From assembly GCA_947476465.1 (NCBI GenBank), contig CANJQN010000047.1, positions 1 through 36,551 on the forward strand: 36,551 nucleotides of DNA, given 5' to 3'. The notes beneath the pieces are model-generated. The model was not told the origin of the DNA, did not search any database, and saw only the letters and a list, made by a program, of their open reading frames with translations. A program made the translations under genes and the position numbers. The stretch is from Comamonadaceae bacterium (lineage in GTDB: Bacteria; Pseudomonadota; Gammaproteobacteria; Burkholderiales; Burkholderiaceae_C). Numbering within the stretch: position 1 is the stretch's first letter; each line of letters starts with the position of its first letter. This document shows positions 1 to 7,832 of the stretch, piece by piece.

Positions 1-113
1 AGGCGCGGGTGGGGCCGGCAGGCGGAGGGACCCGTCGGTCCGTGCGCGGGAGCGCACTGGACCATCGGGAGGAGCCTGCCGGCCCCGCCCGTGCAGCGCG
101 CTTGGCCGGAGAA
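1..113 (+). repeat. H element, copy 1: 113-base repeat folding into a long rod-like hairpin
   Basis: This segment recurs at 35482-35594 in the same orientation with one mismatch (position 102 here). Positions 3-23 pair with 74-94 in a 21-bp stem whose only non-Watson-Crick pairs (5 with 92, 10 with 87) are G-U wobbles on the plus strand. Inside, 31-34 pairs with 66-69, and 37-47 pairs with 52-63 with one bulged base, closed by the tetraloop GGGA (48-51), which fits the GNRA pattern. No T-run follows, so it does not look like an intrinsic terminator. It may begin before the window. Function unknown. Confidence 0.8.
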
Positions 114-117
114 AGAT

Positions 118-240
118 CTCCTCCGAGCGAGAACGCGCCGCGCACCTTGGGCGGGCACGCTCCCCCCTGGACCCTTCGGGTCTTTTAAGGGAACCATCCG
201 CATGCCCGCCCAAGGCACGCAGCGCTGCTGGTGCGCGGAA
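118..240. repeat. M element, copy 1: hairpin module (stem 135-160 with 200-225)
   Basis: Two 26-base arms pair without a gap. The four positions that do not match are all G-U wobbles if the minus strand is the RNA, and C-A or A-C mismatches on the plus strand. The apical hairpin GACCC-TTC-GGGTC (170-182) is followed on the plus strand by TTTT, so it could also act as a weak terminator. The second copy is at 35262-35370. Differences between copies are compensated at the stem pair 148/212 and at the first apical pair 170/182, which argues that pairing is maintained by selection. Confidence 0.7.
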
Positions 241-271
241 GGTTTCGCGCCGGCGCCCGGGCCTCCTACCA

Positions 272-357
272 GGCCACCGCGGAACTGGCTTTGCCAGGCC
301 GCTGGTGGCGCCCCCTGGGGGGAGGTGGCTACACGAAGTGAGCCGCTTCGGGGGGGG
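272..357. repeat. C element, copy 1: palindromic intergenic repeat abutting a stop codon
   Basis: Related copies lie at 3498-3601, 27872-27955 and 34966-35067. The shared core runs from CCACCGCGGAAC through a small hairpin (here CTGGC-TTT-GCCAG) and a GGTGGCGCC box to a C-run/G-run palindrome, and ends in GCCGCTTCGGGGG. This copy ends on the base before the stop codon of the minus-strand phosphoribosyltransferase gene, so it would form the start of that gene's 3' untranslated region. I know similar repeats to be frequent in Comamonadaceae but cannot give a family name. Confidence 0.75.
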
Positions 358-882
358 TCAGATCCTCCATTTTTCCAGCAGACGCTGGGGGCCCATGCTG
401 TCGTAGCTCTCGAAGGGCTGATGGATCCAGGGGTTGGTCGGCAGAAATTCGACCGAGTAGTCGGGTTGGAACTTCGACAAACCCTTGGTCCAGATGACCG
501 CGGTGCGCAGCTCAGTGATGGGCGGATAGTTGTTGCGCAGCAGCTCGACCACCCTGTTCAGCGTCAAGCCGGAATCGGCCAGGTCGTCGACCAGCAGGAC
601 GCGCCCGGCGATCTCGCCCTTGGGTGTGGTGATGTAGCGCGCGATGTCGAGCAGGCCCTGCACCGTGCCGGCTTCGGCCCGGTATGAGCTGGTGGACATG
701 ATCGCCAGCGGCTTGTCGAAGATGCGGCTCAAGATGTCGCCGGGGCGCATGCCGCCCCGGGCCAGGCACAGGATGGTGTCGAACGCCCAACCCGACTGGT
801 GCACTTTGATCGCGAGTTTCTCGATCAGGTTGTGGTACTCGTCGTAGCTCACGTACAGGTGCTTGCCGTCTTCGGTCAACAT
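358..882 (-). CDS. Purine-type phosphoribosyltransferase
   Basis: A 174-residue cytoplasmic enzyme of the type I phosphoribosyltransferase fold. It is expected to transfer ribose 5-phosphate from PRPP to a purine base such as hypoxanthine, xanthine or guanine in salvage. The PRPP-binding loop is clear: VLLVDDLADSG at residues 95-105, with the two acidic residues followed by the small-residue turn. The ARGGMRPGD stretch (41-49) is the usual phosphate-contact loop. The base-specificity segment near the C terminus (PWIHQPFES) contains the aromatic residue expected to stack on the base, but does not let me choose the substrate. It is the last gene of the purA group, 30 bases downstream of purA, which fits a purine role. 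Family assignment is firm; hpt or gpt as a symbol would be a guess. Confidence 0.93.
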   Translation of the reverse strand: MLTEDGKHLYVSYDEYHNLIEKLAIKVHQSGWAFDTILCLARGGMRPGDILSRIFDKPLAIMSTSSYRAEAGTVQGLLDIARYITTPKGEIAGRVLLVDDLADSGLTLNRVVELLRNNYPPITELRTAVIWTKGLSKFQPDYSVEFLPTNPWIHQPFESYDSMGPQRLLEKWRI

Positions 883-912
883 GCGCGGACTCCTAGGTCG
901 GATGGTTCGGAT

Positions 913-2241
913 TCAGGCCAGGTAGGGGTGGCGCTGCATGATCGTGTGGTCACGGTCTGGGCTGGTCGAGATGATATCGATCGGCACGCCGGTGACATGC
1001 TCGATGCGCTGCAGGTACAGCCGGGCGTTGATCGGCAGCTTGTCGTACTGCGTCACACCCACCGTGCTCTGGGTCCAGCCAGGAAGCGTTTCGTAGATGG
1101 GCTTGCAGCGCTCGATCTCGTCGGCACCCATGGGCAGGATATCGATCTGCTCGCCATCGAGCTCGTAGCCGGTGCACAGCTTGAGCTCGTCGATGCCGTC
1201 GAGCACGTCGAGCTTGGTGATGCACAGCCCCGACAGGCCGTTGACCTGGGCGCTGCGCTTGAGCAGCGCGGCGTCGAACCAGCCGCAGCGGCGCGAACGG
1301 CCTGTGGTCACGCCTTTTTCGGCGCCGACGGTGGACAGGTGATAGCCCACCGTGCCCGGCGTTTCCCAATCGAGCTCGGTGGGAAACGGGCCACCGCCCA
1401 CGCGGGTGCAGTAGGCCTTGGTGATGCCCAGGATGTAGTGCAGCATGCGCGGCCCTACGCCGGCGCCGGCGGCGGCATTGCCGGCGACGCAGTTGCTGGA
1501 GGTCACGTACGGATAAGTGCCGTGGTCGACATCGAGCAAGGTGCCCTGCGCGCCTTCGAACAGCAGGTTGTCGCCGCGCAGATGCGCCTCGTTGAGCTCG
1601 CGCGAGACGTCGGCCATCATGGGCTTGAGCTGCTCGCCCAGGCGCAGGGCATCGTCGAGGGTCTGCTGGAAATCGATCGCCGGCGCGTGCAAAAAGGTGG
1701 TGAGCATATGGTTGTGCAGCTCCAGCACGGTCTTGAGCCTTGCGGCGAAGCGCGCCGGGTGCTTGAGGTCTTGCACGCGCAGCGCGCGCCGGGCGACCTT
1801 GTCCTCATAGGCCGGGCCGATGCCGCGGCCGGTGGTGCCGATCTTCTCGGTGCCGCCTGCCTCGCGCAAGGATTCGCGGGCGATGTCGACCGCCGCGTGG
1901 TAGGGCAGGATCAGCGGGCAGGCCTCGCTGATGCGAAGCCGCGAGCGCACCTCGACACCGGCTTTTTCCAGGCCCTCGATTTCCTCGAACAGCTTGGCCG
2001 GCGATAGCACCACGCCATTGCCGATGTAGCACTTGACGCCCGGGCGCATGATGCCCGAGGGAATCAGGTGCAGCGCCGTCTTGACGCCGTTGATCACCAG
2101 CGTATGGCCGGCGTTGTGGCCGCCCTGGAAGCGCACCACGCCCTGGGCCAGCTCGGTCAGCCAGTCGACCAGCTTGCCCTTGCCTTCGTCGCCCCACTGG
2201 GTGCCGACCACCACCACGTTGCGACCAGTTGTCTTGTTCAT
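913..2241 (-). CDS. purA: Adenylosuccinate synthetase
   Basis: Joins IMP and aspartate with GTP hydrolysis to form adenylosuccinate, the first committed step from IMP to AMP, in the cytosol. The 442-residue length is usual for bacterial PurA. The N-terminal glycine-rich loop GTQWGDEGKGK lies at 13-23, with the presumed catalytic Asp18, and GGHNAGHT follows at 40-47 with His46. Further family signatures are GTTGRGIGPAYEDK, LLFEGAQGTLLDVDHGTYP and the late motif TGRSRRCGWFD. The start is an ATG 24 bases after the hisZ stop. It lies between hisZ and a purine phosphoribosyltransferase gene, an arrangement common in betaproteobacteria. No separate promoter is evident, so it is probably carried on the hisZ transcript. 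Confidence 0.98.
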   Translation of the reverse strand: MNKTTGRNVVVVGTQWGDEGKGKLVDWLTELAQGVVRFQGGHNAGHTLVINGVKTALHLIPSGIMRPGVKCYIGNGVVLSPAKLFEEIEGLEKAGVEVRSRLRISEACPLILPYHAAVDIARESLREAGGTEKIGTTGRGIGPAYEDKVARRALRVQDLKHPARFAARLKTVLELHNHMLTTFLHAPAIDFQQTLDDALRLGEQLKPMMADVSRELNEAHLRGDNLLFEGAQGTLLDVDHGTYPYVTSSNCVAGNAAAGAGVGPRMLHYILGITKAYCTRVGGGPFPTELDWETPGTVGYHLSTVGAEKGVTTGRSRRCGWFDAALLKRSAQVNGLSGLCITKLDVLDGIDELKLCTGYELDGEQIDILPMGADEIERCKPIYETLPGWTQSTVGVTQYDKLPINARLYLQRIEHVTGVPIDIISTSPDRDHTIMQRHPYLA

Positions 2242-2265
2242 CAGGGAAACTCTCGGGAGAAAAAT

Positions 2266-3414
2266 TCAGAGGGCGCGAACGGCCCACACGCCATCTTGGC
2301 GGGCGAGCTCACGGTCGCAGTGGAACTCGTCCACCTCGCTCTCGTGGCCCGGCAAGACGCACACCACGGTCTGGCCCTGGCGGCGCAATTGCGCGATGGC
2401 CGAACGCAGGGCGGGCTCTTCGCCCCAGGGGGCGCGGATGGCGGCCTTCGGGGGCCGCTTGGCGACAACGCCGACCAGCTCTTTCACGTCGAGGCTGAAG
2501 CCGGCCGCCGGCCGGTTGCGGCCGAACACCGCGCCGACTTCGTCGTAGCGGCCGCCGCGCACCAGCGCGTCGCTGCCGCCGGGTGTGTAAACACCAAAGC
2601 GCACACCGCTGTAGTAGGCATAGCCGCGCAGGTCGGCCAGGTCGAAGCTGACCCGCGCGCCCTCGACATGCCCGGCCAGCCAGGCCATGCTGGCAAGCGC
2701 CTCGCGCACCCGGGGATGGTCAGGCAGGGCCTTGGCGGCCTCGGACAGCACCGAGAGATCGCCGTAGAGCGTGGGCAAGGTCGCCAGGGCCTCGCGCGAG
2801 GCGGCTGGGAAATCGCGGGTGAGCACAGCCAGTTCGGAGGTGTCCTTGGCCGCCAGGGCGGCATGGATGCGCGCCGTACGGGGGGCATCGCAGGGGCAAG
2901 CTTCGAGCAGGGCACGTACGATGCGGGCATCGGCCATGTCGACGATGAGGCCGCGCACCTGCGTGGCATTGAGGCAGTCGAGCGCCAAAGTCAGCGCCTC
3001 AAGGTCGGCCTCAAGACCTGCATGGCCGTAGATCTCGGCGCCGAACTGCAGCGGCTCACGCGTGGCGTGCGGGCGGTCGGGGCGAGTGTGCAGCACCGGC
3101 CCGCAGTAGCAAAGGCGGGTGACGCCAGGGCGGTTGAGGAGGTGGGCGTCGATGCGAGCCACCTGCGGCGTGGTGTCGGCGCGCAGCCCCATCATGCGGC
3201 CCGACAGCTGGTCCACCAGCTTGAAGGTCTGCAGGTCAAGGGCTTCGCCGGTGCCCGTGAGCAACGACTCCAGATGCTCCAACAGCGGCGCGATCACCAG
3301 CTCGTAGCCATAGCCACGGGCGGTGTCGAGCAGCTCTCGGCGCAGCTCTTCGATGTGCCGGGCCTCGGAGGGCAGAACATCGGCGATGTGATCCGGCAGG
3401 ACCCAGGCGGACAT
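2266..3414 (-). CDS. hisZ: ATP phosphoribosyltransferase regulatory subunit
   Basis: HisZ is a paralogue of histidyl-tRNA synthetase that joins the short form of HisG to make the active, histidine-inhibited first enzyme of histidine synthesis. This 382-residue protein has the class II synthetase-like core (PSEARHIEELRRELLD near residue 20; ADTTPQVARIDAHLLN around 119; GYAYYSGVRFGVYTPG near 244) but is shorter than true HisS and has no anticodon-binding domain. A genuine hisS lies separately at 11063-12373, so this copy is the regulatory paralogue. hisG itself is not in the window, which is usual because hisZ sits with purA in betaproteobacteria. A C element separates it from the upstream DUF2065 gene, so it may have its own promoter in 3415-3497, but I see no convincing one. 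Confidence 0.96.
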   Translation of the reverse strand: MSAWVLPDHIADVLPSEARHIEELRRELLDTARGYGYELVIAPLLEHLESLLTGTGEALDLQTFKLVDQLSGRMMGLRADTTPQVARIDAHLLNRPGVTRLCYCGPVLHTRPDRPHATREPLQFGAEIYGHAGLEADLEALTLALDCLNATQVRGLIVDMADARIVRALLEACPCDAPRTARIHAALAAKDTSELAVLTRDFPAASREALATLPTLYGDLSVLSEAAKALPDHPRVREALASMAWLAGHVEGARVSFDLADLRGYAYYSGVRFGVYTPGGSDALVRGGRYDEVGAVFGRNRPAAGFSLDVKELVGVVAKRPPKAAIRAPWGEEPALRSAIAQLRRQGQTVVCVLPGHESEVDEFHCDRELARQDGVWAVRAL

Positions 3415-3497
3415 GGAAATGCAGGGCTGTTAAAAAAGGTATTTTACCGGCCAGCGCGACCGGGATCGCGGGCACACCTCAAGACGGGAGCCGGCGA

Positions 3498-3601
3498 GCA
3501 GTGTCCGGCTCAGCGGCCACCGCGGAACCTGCTTTGCCGGGCTGCTGGTGGCGCCCCCTTGAGGGGGCCCGGCTACACGCAGTGAGCGGCTTCGGGGGTG
3601 G
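3498..3601. repeat. C element, copy 2
   Basis: Shares with copy 4 a longer left part, starting GCAGTGTCCGGCTCAGCGGC. It contains AGCGGC pairing imperfectly with GCTGCT around a TTT loop, then the perfect palindrome CCCCC-TTGA-GGGGG. It ends 5 bases before the stop codon of the minus-strand DUF2065 gene. It occupies most of the 192-base gap between hisZ and DUF2065; the remaining 3415-3497 shows no feature I can support. Confidence 0.75.
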
Positions 3602-3606
3602 GGCTA

Positions 3607-3795
3607 TCAATAAAGGAACCAGAGCAGGACCAGGCCAAGCACGACGCTGCACATGCCGAAAAAACGCAGCTGACCGTCGCGCAGGGACATGATCCGCTCG
3701 AAGGTGGCACGCCAGCCTCGCGGCGCCAACAGCGGAAACAAGCCCTCGAACACCAGCATCAGGGCGAGCGCCGCCCAGATCAGGTCGCTGTCCAA
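3607..3795 (-). CDS. DUF2065 family small membrane protein
   Basis: A 62-residue protein with two hydrophobic stretches (about residues 5-24, LIWAALALMLVFEGLFPLLA, and about 45-61, FFGMCSVVLGLVLLWFL) joined by a short basic loop, APRGWRATFERIMSLRDGQL. This is the pattern of DUF2065 (YjeT-like) inner-membrane proteins, which usually sit directly after hflC as here. The gap to hflC is 9 bases, so the two are almost certainly cotranscribed. Biochemical function is not established; the context suggests association with the HflKC membrane complex. A C element begins 5 bases after its stop. Confidence 0.9.
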   Translation of the reverse strand: MDSDLIWAALALMLVFEGLFPLLAPRGWRATFERIMSLRDGQLRFFGMCSVVLGLVLLWFLY

Positions 3796-3804
3796 GGCAA
3801 AAGC

Positions 3805-4731
3805 CTACCGGCTATTGGCGGGCGGCGCGGCGGCGGCGCCGCCGGTGATGCTGGCGCCACCACCACGGAAAGCGCGGAAGAACTCGGTGTTCGACGGATC
3901 GACCACCATCACGTCGCTGCGCTTGCCGAAGCTGGACTTGTAGGCCTCGAGGCTACGGTAGAACTGGGCAAACTGCGGGTCGCGTCCGAAGGCGTCGGCG
4001 TAAAGGGCCGCGGCGCGGGCATCGCCCTCGCCCTTGACTCGCTGGGCATCGCGGTAGGCATTGGCAATGGTGATCTCGCGCTGGCGGTCGGCGTCGGCGC
4101 GGATCTTCTCGCCTTCGGCGCCGCCGGTCGAGCGCAGCTCGTTGGCCACGCGGTTGCGCTCGGCCTGCATGCGGCGGTAGACCGACTCGGTGATGGCCTC
4201 GACATAGTCGGCGCGCGTCATTCGCACATCGACCACCTCGACCCCCCAGGGCTTGGCCCCGGTGACGACCTCCTGCACCTCGCGCTTGACCTCGCTCATG
4301 ATCTGCTCGCGGCCGGTGGACAACAGCTCGCGCACGGTGCGGCGGTTGATCTCCTCCTGGAAGGCATTGCGCACGACCCGGTTGAGCTGGAGCGCGCCGG
4401 CCTGTTCGTCCAGGCCGACGCTGCGGATGTACTGCATGGGATCTGAGATGCGCCAGCGCACGAACCAGTCGATGACCACGCGCTGCTTCTCGGCGGTGAG
4501 CATGGGCTCGGGGTCCATGCTTTCGAGGGTGAGCAGGCGCTTGTCGATGTAGCTCACGTTCTGGAACGGCGGCGGCAGCTTGAAGTGCAGGCCGGGCTGG
4601 GTGATGACCTCGCGGATCTGGCCCAGGGCATAAACCACGCCGAACTGGCGTTGGTCGACGACGAAGAGCATGGAACTGGCCAGTGCCAAAAGCACCAGCA
4701 GCGAGGAAGCGATGAGTCCGATTTTGTTCAT
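3805..4731 (-). CDS. hflC: HflC, SPFH-domain subunit of the HflKC complex
   Basis: An inner-membrane protein of the prohibitin/stomatin (SPFH, band 7) family. With HflK it forms a large periplasmic cage around the FtsH protease and modulates FtsH turnover of membrane proteins. The 308 residues begin with one transmembrane segment (about 4-24), followed by the SPFH signature VVDQRQFGVVYALGQIREV, the central band 7 fold, and a long alanine- and charge-rich helical region (AEGEKIRADADRQREITIAN). The C terminus is a short alanine/proline tail. It follows hflK by 20 bases, the usual partner order. The start is an ATG; the length is normal for the family. Confidence 0.97.
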   Translation of the reverse strand: MNKIGLIASSLLVLLALASSMLFVVDQRQFGVVYALGQIREVITQPGLHFKLPPPFQNVSYIDKRLLTLESMDPEPMLTAEKQRVVIDWFVRWRISDPMQYIRSVGLDEQAGALQLNRVVRNAFQEEINRRTVRELLSTGREQIMSEVKREVQEVVTGAKPWGVEVVDVRMTRADYVEAITESVYRRMQAERNRVANELRSTGGAEGEKIRADADRQREITIANAYRDAQRVKGEGDARAAALYADAFGRDPQFAQFYRSLEAYKSSFGKRSDVMVVDPSNTEFFRAFRGGGASITGGAAAAPPANSR

Positions 4732-4751
4732 TGGTATGGTTCCCGCTCTGG

Positions 4752-6101
4752 TCAGCGCGCCTCGCGCTCGCGGCCGCGCACGTTCTCGCGGGTGCGGGCG
4801 TCACCGGGCGGCAAGGTCGCCGCGCCGCTGCCGGCCACCGCCGGCGGCACGACCGCCGCCGCTGGATCGATGGCGGCAACACCGCCCTGCGCCGCCGCCT
4901 GCGCGATGAGCCGGTCGATCGGCAGGTACAGCAGGCTGGATCCCTGGCGCGAGTCGACCAGCACCTTGGTCACGTTGGTATAGATCTGCTGCATGGCATC
5001 GGTGTACATGCGGTCGCGGGTCACCTGTGGGGCACGCTGGTATTCGGTCAGGACCGAGCGGAAGCGCTGGGCATCGCCTTCGGCCTGCGCCACGATACGG
5101 GCCTTGTAGCCCTGCGCCTCCTCGGTCAGCCGCGAGGCGGCGCCGATGGCGCGGGGCACCACATCGTTGGCATAGGCCTGGGCCTCGTTCTTGGCGCGTT
5201 CGCGCTCCTGACCGGCCTTGAGCACGTCATCGAAGGCGGCCTGCACCTGCTCGGGCGGACGCACCCCACCCTGCTGGAGGTTGATGGCCACCACATCGAC
5301 GCCAACGTTGTAACGGTCGAGCATGGTCTGCATCAGCGTGCGCACGCGCGGGGCGATCTGGTCGCGCTCATCGGACAGGGCCGAATCCATGCGCATGCTG
5401 CCCACCACTTCACGCACGGCCGACTCGGCCACGTTGACCAGGGCGTCGACGGGATTGCGGCTGATGAACAGCCAGGCGCGCGCGTCTTTCAGTCGGTACT
5501 GGACGGCGAACTTGATCTCGACGATGTTCTCGTCCTGGGTAAGCATGGCCGACTCGCGAAGGCCGGTGGCCCGCACCAGCATGTCACGCCCGATGTCGAC
5601 CGAGCGGATCTGGGTGACCACGACGGTCTCGTGCCGCTGGATCGGCCAGGGCAGCCGCCAGTTGAAGCCGGCGCCGACGGTGGACTGGTAACGGCCGAAC
5701 TGGGTGATGACGGCCTGTTGGCCTTCCTGGACGATGAAAAAGCCAGTCCCCAGCCAGATGAGTGCAACGATGGCCGCGATCAGACCCGCGCCAAGGCCCG
5801 CACTCTTCATGTCGGGCTGGAAGCCGCCACCACCGCCACCACCATTGCCACCGTTGCCGCTACCACGGCCACGGCGGCCGCCGAACAGTCCGCCAAGCTT
5901 GCGGTTGAAGTCGCGCCAGAGCTCATCCAGATCGGGCGGGCCTTGGTTGGGCCCGCGCGGCGGGCCACCACCGCCCTGTTCGGGCTTGTTGTTGTCCGTG
6001 CGCGTGTCGTCCCCGCGGCCCCACCGGGGATCGTTCAGGTTGAACATGCCTCGCAAGCGGCGGCGCCATCCATCGGCCAAACTGGGAAATCTCAGGTTCA
6101 T
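4752..6101 (-). CDS. hflK: HflK, SPFH-domain subunit of the HflKC complex
   Basis: Partner of HflC in the FtsH-associated membrane complex. The 449 residues start with a cytoplasmic, glycine-, asparagine- and proline-rich segment (about 20-95, including runs such as GNGGNGGGGGGGF), typical of betaproteobacterial HflK. A single membrane-spanning helix follows (AGLIAAIVALIWLGTGFFIV, about 105-125), then the SPFH domain, starting with EGQQAVITQFGRYQSTVGAG, and the helical region with RAKNEAQAYANDVVPRAIG. The tail is alanine/proline-rich and ends with many arginines. It lies 45 bases downstream of hflX. Confidence 0.97.
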   Translation of the reverse strand: MNLRFPSLADGWRRRLRGMFNLNDPRWGRGDDTRTDNNKPEQGGGGPPRGPNQGPPDLDELWRDFNRKLGGLFGGRRGRGSGNGGNGGGGGGGFQPDMKSAGLGAGLIAAIVALIWLGTGFFIVQEGQQAVITQFGRYQSTVGAGFNWRLPWPIQRHETVVVTQIRSVDIGRDMLVRATGLRESAMLTQDENIVEIKFAVQYRLKDARAWLFISRNPVDALVNVAESAVREVVGSMRMDSALSDERDQIAPRVRTLMQTMLDRYNVGVDVVAINLQQGGVRPPEQVQAAFDDVLKAGQERERAKNEAQAYANDVVPRAIGAASRLTEEAQGYKARIVAQAEGDAQRFRSVLTEYQRAPQVTRDRMYTDAMQQIYTNVTKVLVDSRQGSSLLYLPIDRLIAQAAAQGGVAAIDPAAAVVPPAVAGSGAATLPPGDARTRENVRGREREAR

Positions 6102-6146
6102 GCGCTACTCGTCACTTTCTTTCTTGATGTCTCGCATTGTGCCCAA

Positions 6147-7355
6147 TCAGACAGCTGCCCGACGCATGTGCGGGTTTTCAGGGCGCGCACCGGTGCCGCG
6201 CGCCTGCGCCTGCCGGGCCAGCGCCTGGCGCAGCGCGGCAAGGCCCTCGCCGCCTCGGGCGCTGACAAACAGGCGTGGCACGGAACGCCCGTCGAGCTCG
6301 AAGGTGTCGGCACTGTGCAGCGGCCGCTGGGAGGGCTCGAGTGCGTCGATCTTGTTGAACACCAGCAGCTGCGGCACATCGCCCGCGCCGATCTCCTGGA
6401 GCACCTGCTGGACCTGCGCGATCTGCTCGGGGAAGTCGGGGTTGGCGGCGTCCACCACGTGCAGCAGCAGGTCGGCGTCGACCGCCTCCTGCAAGGTGGC
6501 CTGGAAGGCGTCGATCAGCCCGTGTGGCAGATCGCGGATGAAGCCCACGGTGTCGGACAGCGACGCCGTGCGTCCGACGTCATGTCCCCCTTGCGGCTCG
6601 TCCTGGGACGCGTCTTGCGCGGGCCCCAGATACAGCTGGCGCGTGGTGGTGTCCAGGGTGGCAAACAGCTGGTCGGCCGCGTAGGCGCGGGCCTTGACCA
6701 GGGCATTGAACAGCGTGGACTTGCCCGTGTTGGTGTAGCCCACCAGCGAGATGTTGAAGGCGCCCTGGCGCTCGCGCTGGCGCCGCTGCGTGCCGCGCTG
6801 GCGTTTGACCTTCTCCAGCCGCTCGCGGGTGCGCTTGATGGACTCGCCGATCATGCGGCGATCGAGTTCGATCTGCTTTTCGCCCGGACCGCCGCGCACA
6901 CCGGCGCCGCCGGTCTGGCGTTCCAGGTGGGACCAGCGGCGCACCAGCCGCGTGCTCACGTACTGAAGCCGCGCCAGCTCGACCTGCAGCTTGCCCTCAT
7001 GGCTGCGGGCGCGCTGGGCGAAGATTTCAAGAATGAGCATGGTGCGGTCGTTGACCGGCAGGCCCAGGTGCCGCTCAAGGTTGCGCTGTTGCGCAGGGCT
7101 GAGAGACTGGTCGAACAGGACTTCGACCGCGCCAGTCTGCTCGGCCAGCGCCTTAATCTCGTCGGCCTTGCCGCTGCCGATGAACAGCGCCGCGTCGGGC
7201 GCCTTGCGCTTGCAGGTGACACGGGCCACCGGCCGCATGCCGGCGGTCTGGGCAAGCAGGCCGAGTTCCTCGAGTGCCTGATCAAAGTGAGGCGTGCCCA
7301 AGTCGACCCCGACCAGCAGGACCAGGGGGACGGAGTGTTGAGTGGATTCTTGCAA
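6147..7355 (-). CDS. hflX: GTPase HflX
   Basis: A ribosome-associated GTPase that in other bacteria splits stalled or stress-inactivated ribosomes. The N-terminal HflX domain includes the family signature GGAGVRGGPGEKQIE (149-163) and a charged helix. The G domain has G1 GYTNTGKST at 206-214, G3 DTVGF and G4 NKID. A 20-residue insert, rich in acidic and small residues (AQDASQDEPQGGHDVGR), sits between the switch I region and G3. The start is TTG: the in-frame codon chain upstream meets a stop without any ATG or GTG, and no strong ribosome-binding site precedes it. It lies 61 bases after hfq, an order conserved across proteobacteria. An arginine-rich C-terminal tail is present. Confidence 0.96.
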   Translation of the reverse strand: MQESTQHSVPLVLLVGVDLGTPHFDQALEELGLLAQTAGMRPVARVTCKRKAPDAALFIGSGKADEIKALAEQTGAVEVLFDQSLSPAQQRNLERHLGLPVNDRTMLILEIFAQRARSHEGKLQVELARLQYVSTRLVRRWSHLERQTGGAGVRGGPGEKQIELDRRMIGESIKRTRERLEKVKRQRGTQRRQRERQGAFNISLVGYTNTGKSTLFNALVKARAYAADQLFATLDTTTRQLYLGPAQDASQDEPQGGHDVGRTASLSDTVGFIRDLPHGLIDAFQATLQEAVDADLLLHVVDAANPDFPEQIAQVQQVLQEIGAGDVPQLLVFNKIDALEPSQRPLHSADTFELDGRSVPRLFVSARGGEGLAALRQALARQAQARGTGARPENPHMRRAAV

Positions 7356-7416
7356 GGTGGATGCCCGGATTCGTTGTCAGAACCCGGGCGGCGCAGCGGG
7401 CGCCCCGCGTGCACGA

Positions 7417-7665
7417 TCAGGCAGCGAGCGTCTCGGTGCTTTCGGCCGTGGAGAAGGTCACGGCGCGCCCGGGAACAATGGTGGAAATGGCGTGCTTGTA
7501 GACCATCTGGGTCACGGTATTGCGAAGCAGCACGACGTATTGGTCAAAGGATTCGATCTGCCCCTGAAGCTTGATCCCGTTGACCAGGTAGATGGACACG
7601 GGCACGTGCTCGCGTCGCAACGTGTTGAGGAAGGGGTCTTGTAGAAGTTGCCCTTTATTGCTCAC
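7417..7665 (-). CDS. hfq: RNA chaperone Hfq
   Basis: Hexameric Sm-like protein that pairs small RNAs with mRNAs. The 82-residue protein carries the Sm1 part (LLQDPFLNTLRREHVPVSIY, with Gln8 and Phe42-type positions for RNA contacts), the second-strand motif VNGIKLQGQIESFDQYVVLL and the Sm2 signature YKHAISTIVPGR. The C-terminal extension is short, as in other betaproteobacteria. The start codon is GTG with GGAG placed 7 bases upstream, so the initiation region is convincing despite the rare codon. The 165-base gap to der (7666-7830) includes an A/T-rich patch about 15-50 bases upstream where a promoter would be expected; I cannot single out clear -35 and -10 boxes. Confidence 0.98.
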   Translation of the reverse strand: MSNKGQLLQDPFLNTLRREHVPVSIYLVNGIKLQGQIESFDQYVVLLRNTVTQMVYKHAISTIVPGRAVTFSTAESTETLAA

Positions 7666-7808
7666 GATATTCTCCGTGTTGATCGGAAGTTTTTTGGATT
7701 TTGCACCTTACCACAGCAAAACGGCAGCGCAAATAGGCCGGTGGTCATAGCCTGCACATGCGCGCGGACACCCGCCTCTTCAAGGGGCATGGGAGCCCCG
7801 ATCCGGTG

Positions 7809-7832
7809 AAAAGCGCGCCAGATTCGCGTGCT
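7809..7832 (-). terminator. Possible weak terminator after der
   Basis: On the minus strand the der stop codon runs directly into AGCACGC, a 7-base loop, GCGCGCT and then TTTT. The stem has one A-C mismatch. This would partly separate hfq from the upstream genes. The short stem and short T-run make it tentative. Confidence 0.3.

Noticed and set aside
170..186. Strong intrinsic terminator in the M element
   Set aside because: The 5-bp stem with four Ts is weak and is the tip of a much larger hairpin; no plus-strand gene lies upstream within the window.
799..3585. Plus-strand frames of 402 and 505 residues opposite purA and hisZ
   Set aside because: Shadow frames of well-recognised minus-strand genes.
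4731..7574. 947-residue plus-strand open frame
   Set aside because: It is antisense to hflK, hflX and hfq; in very GC-rich DNA long opposite-strand frames are expected, and its composition is unlike a protein.
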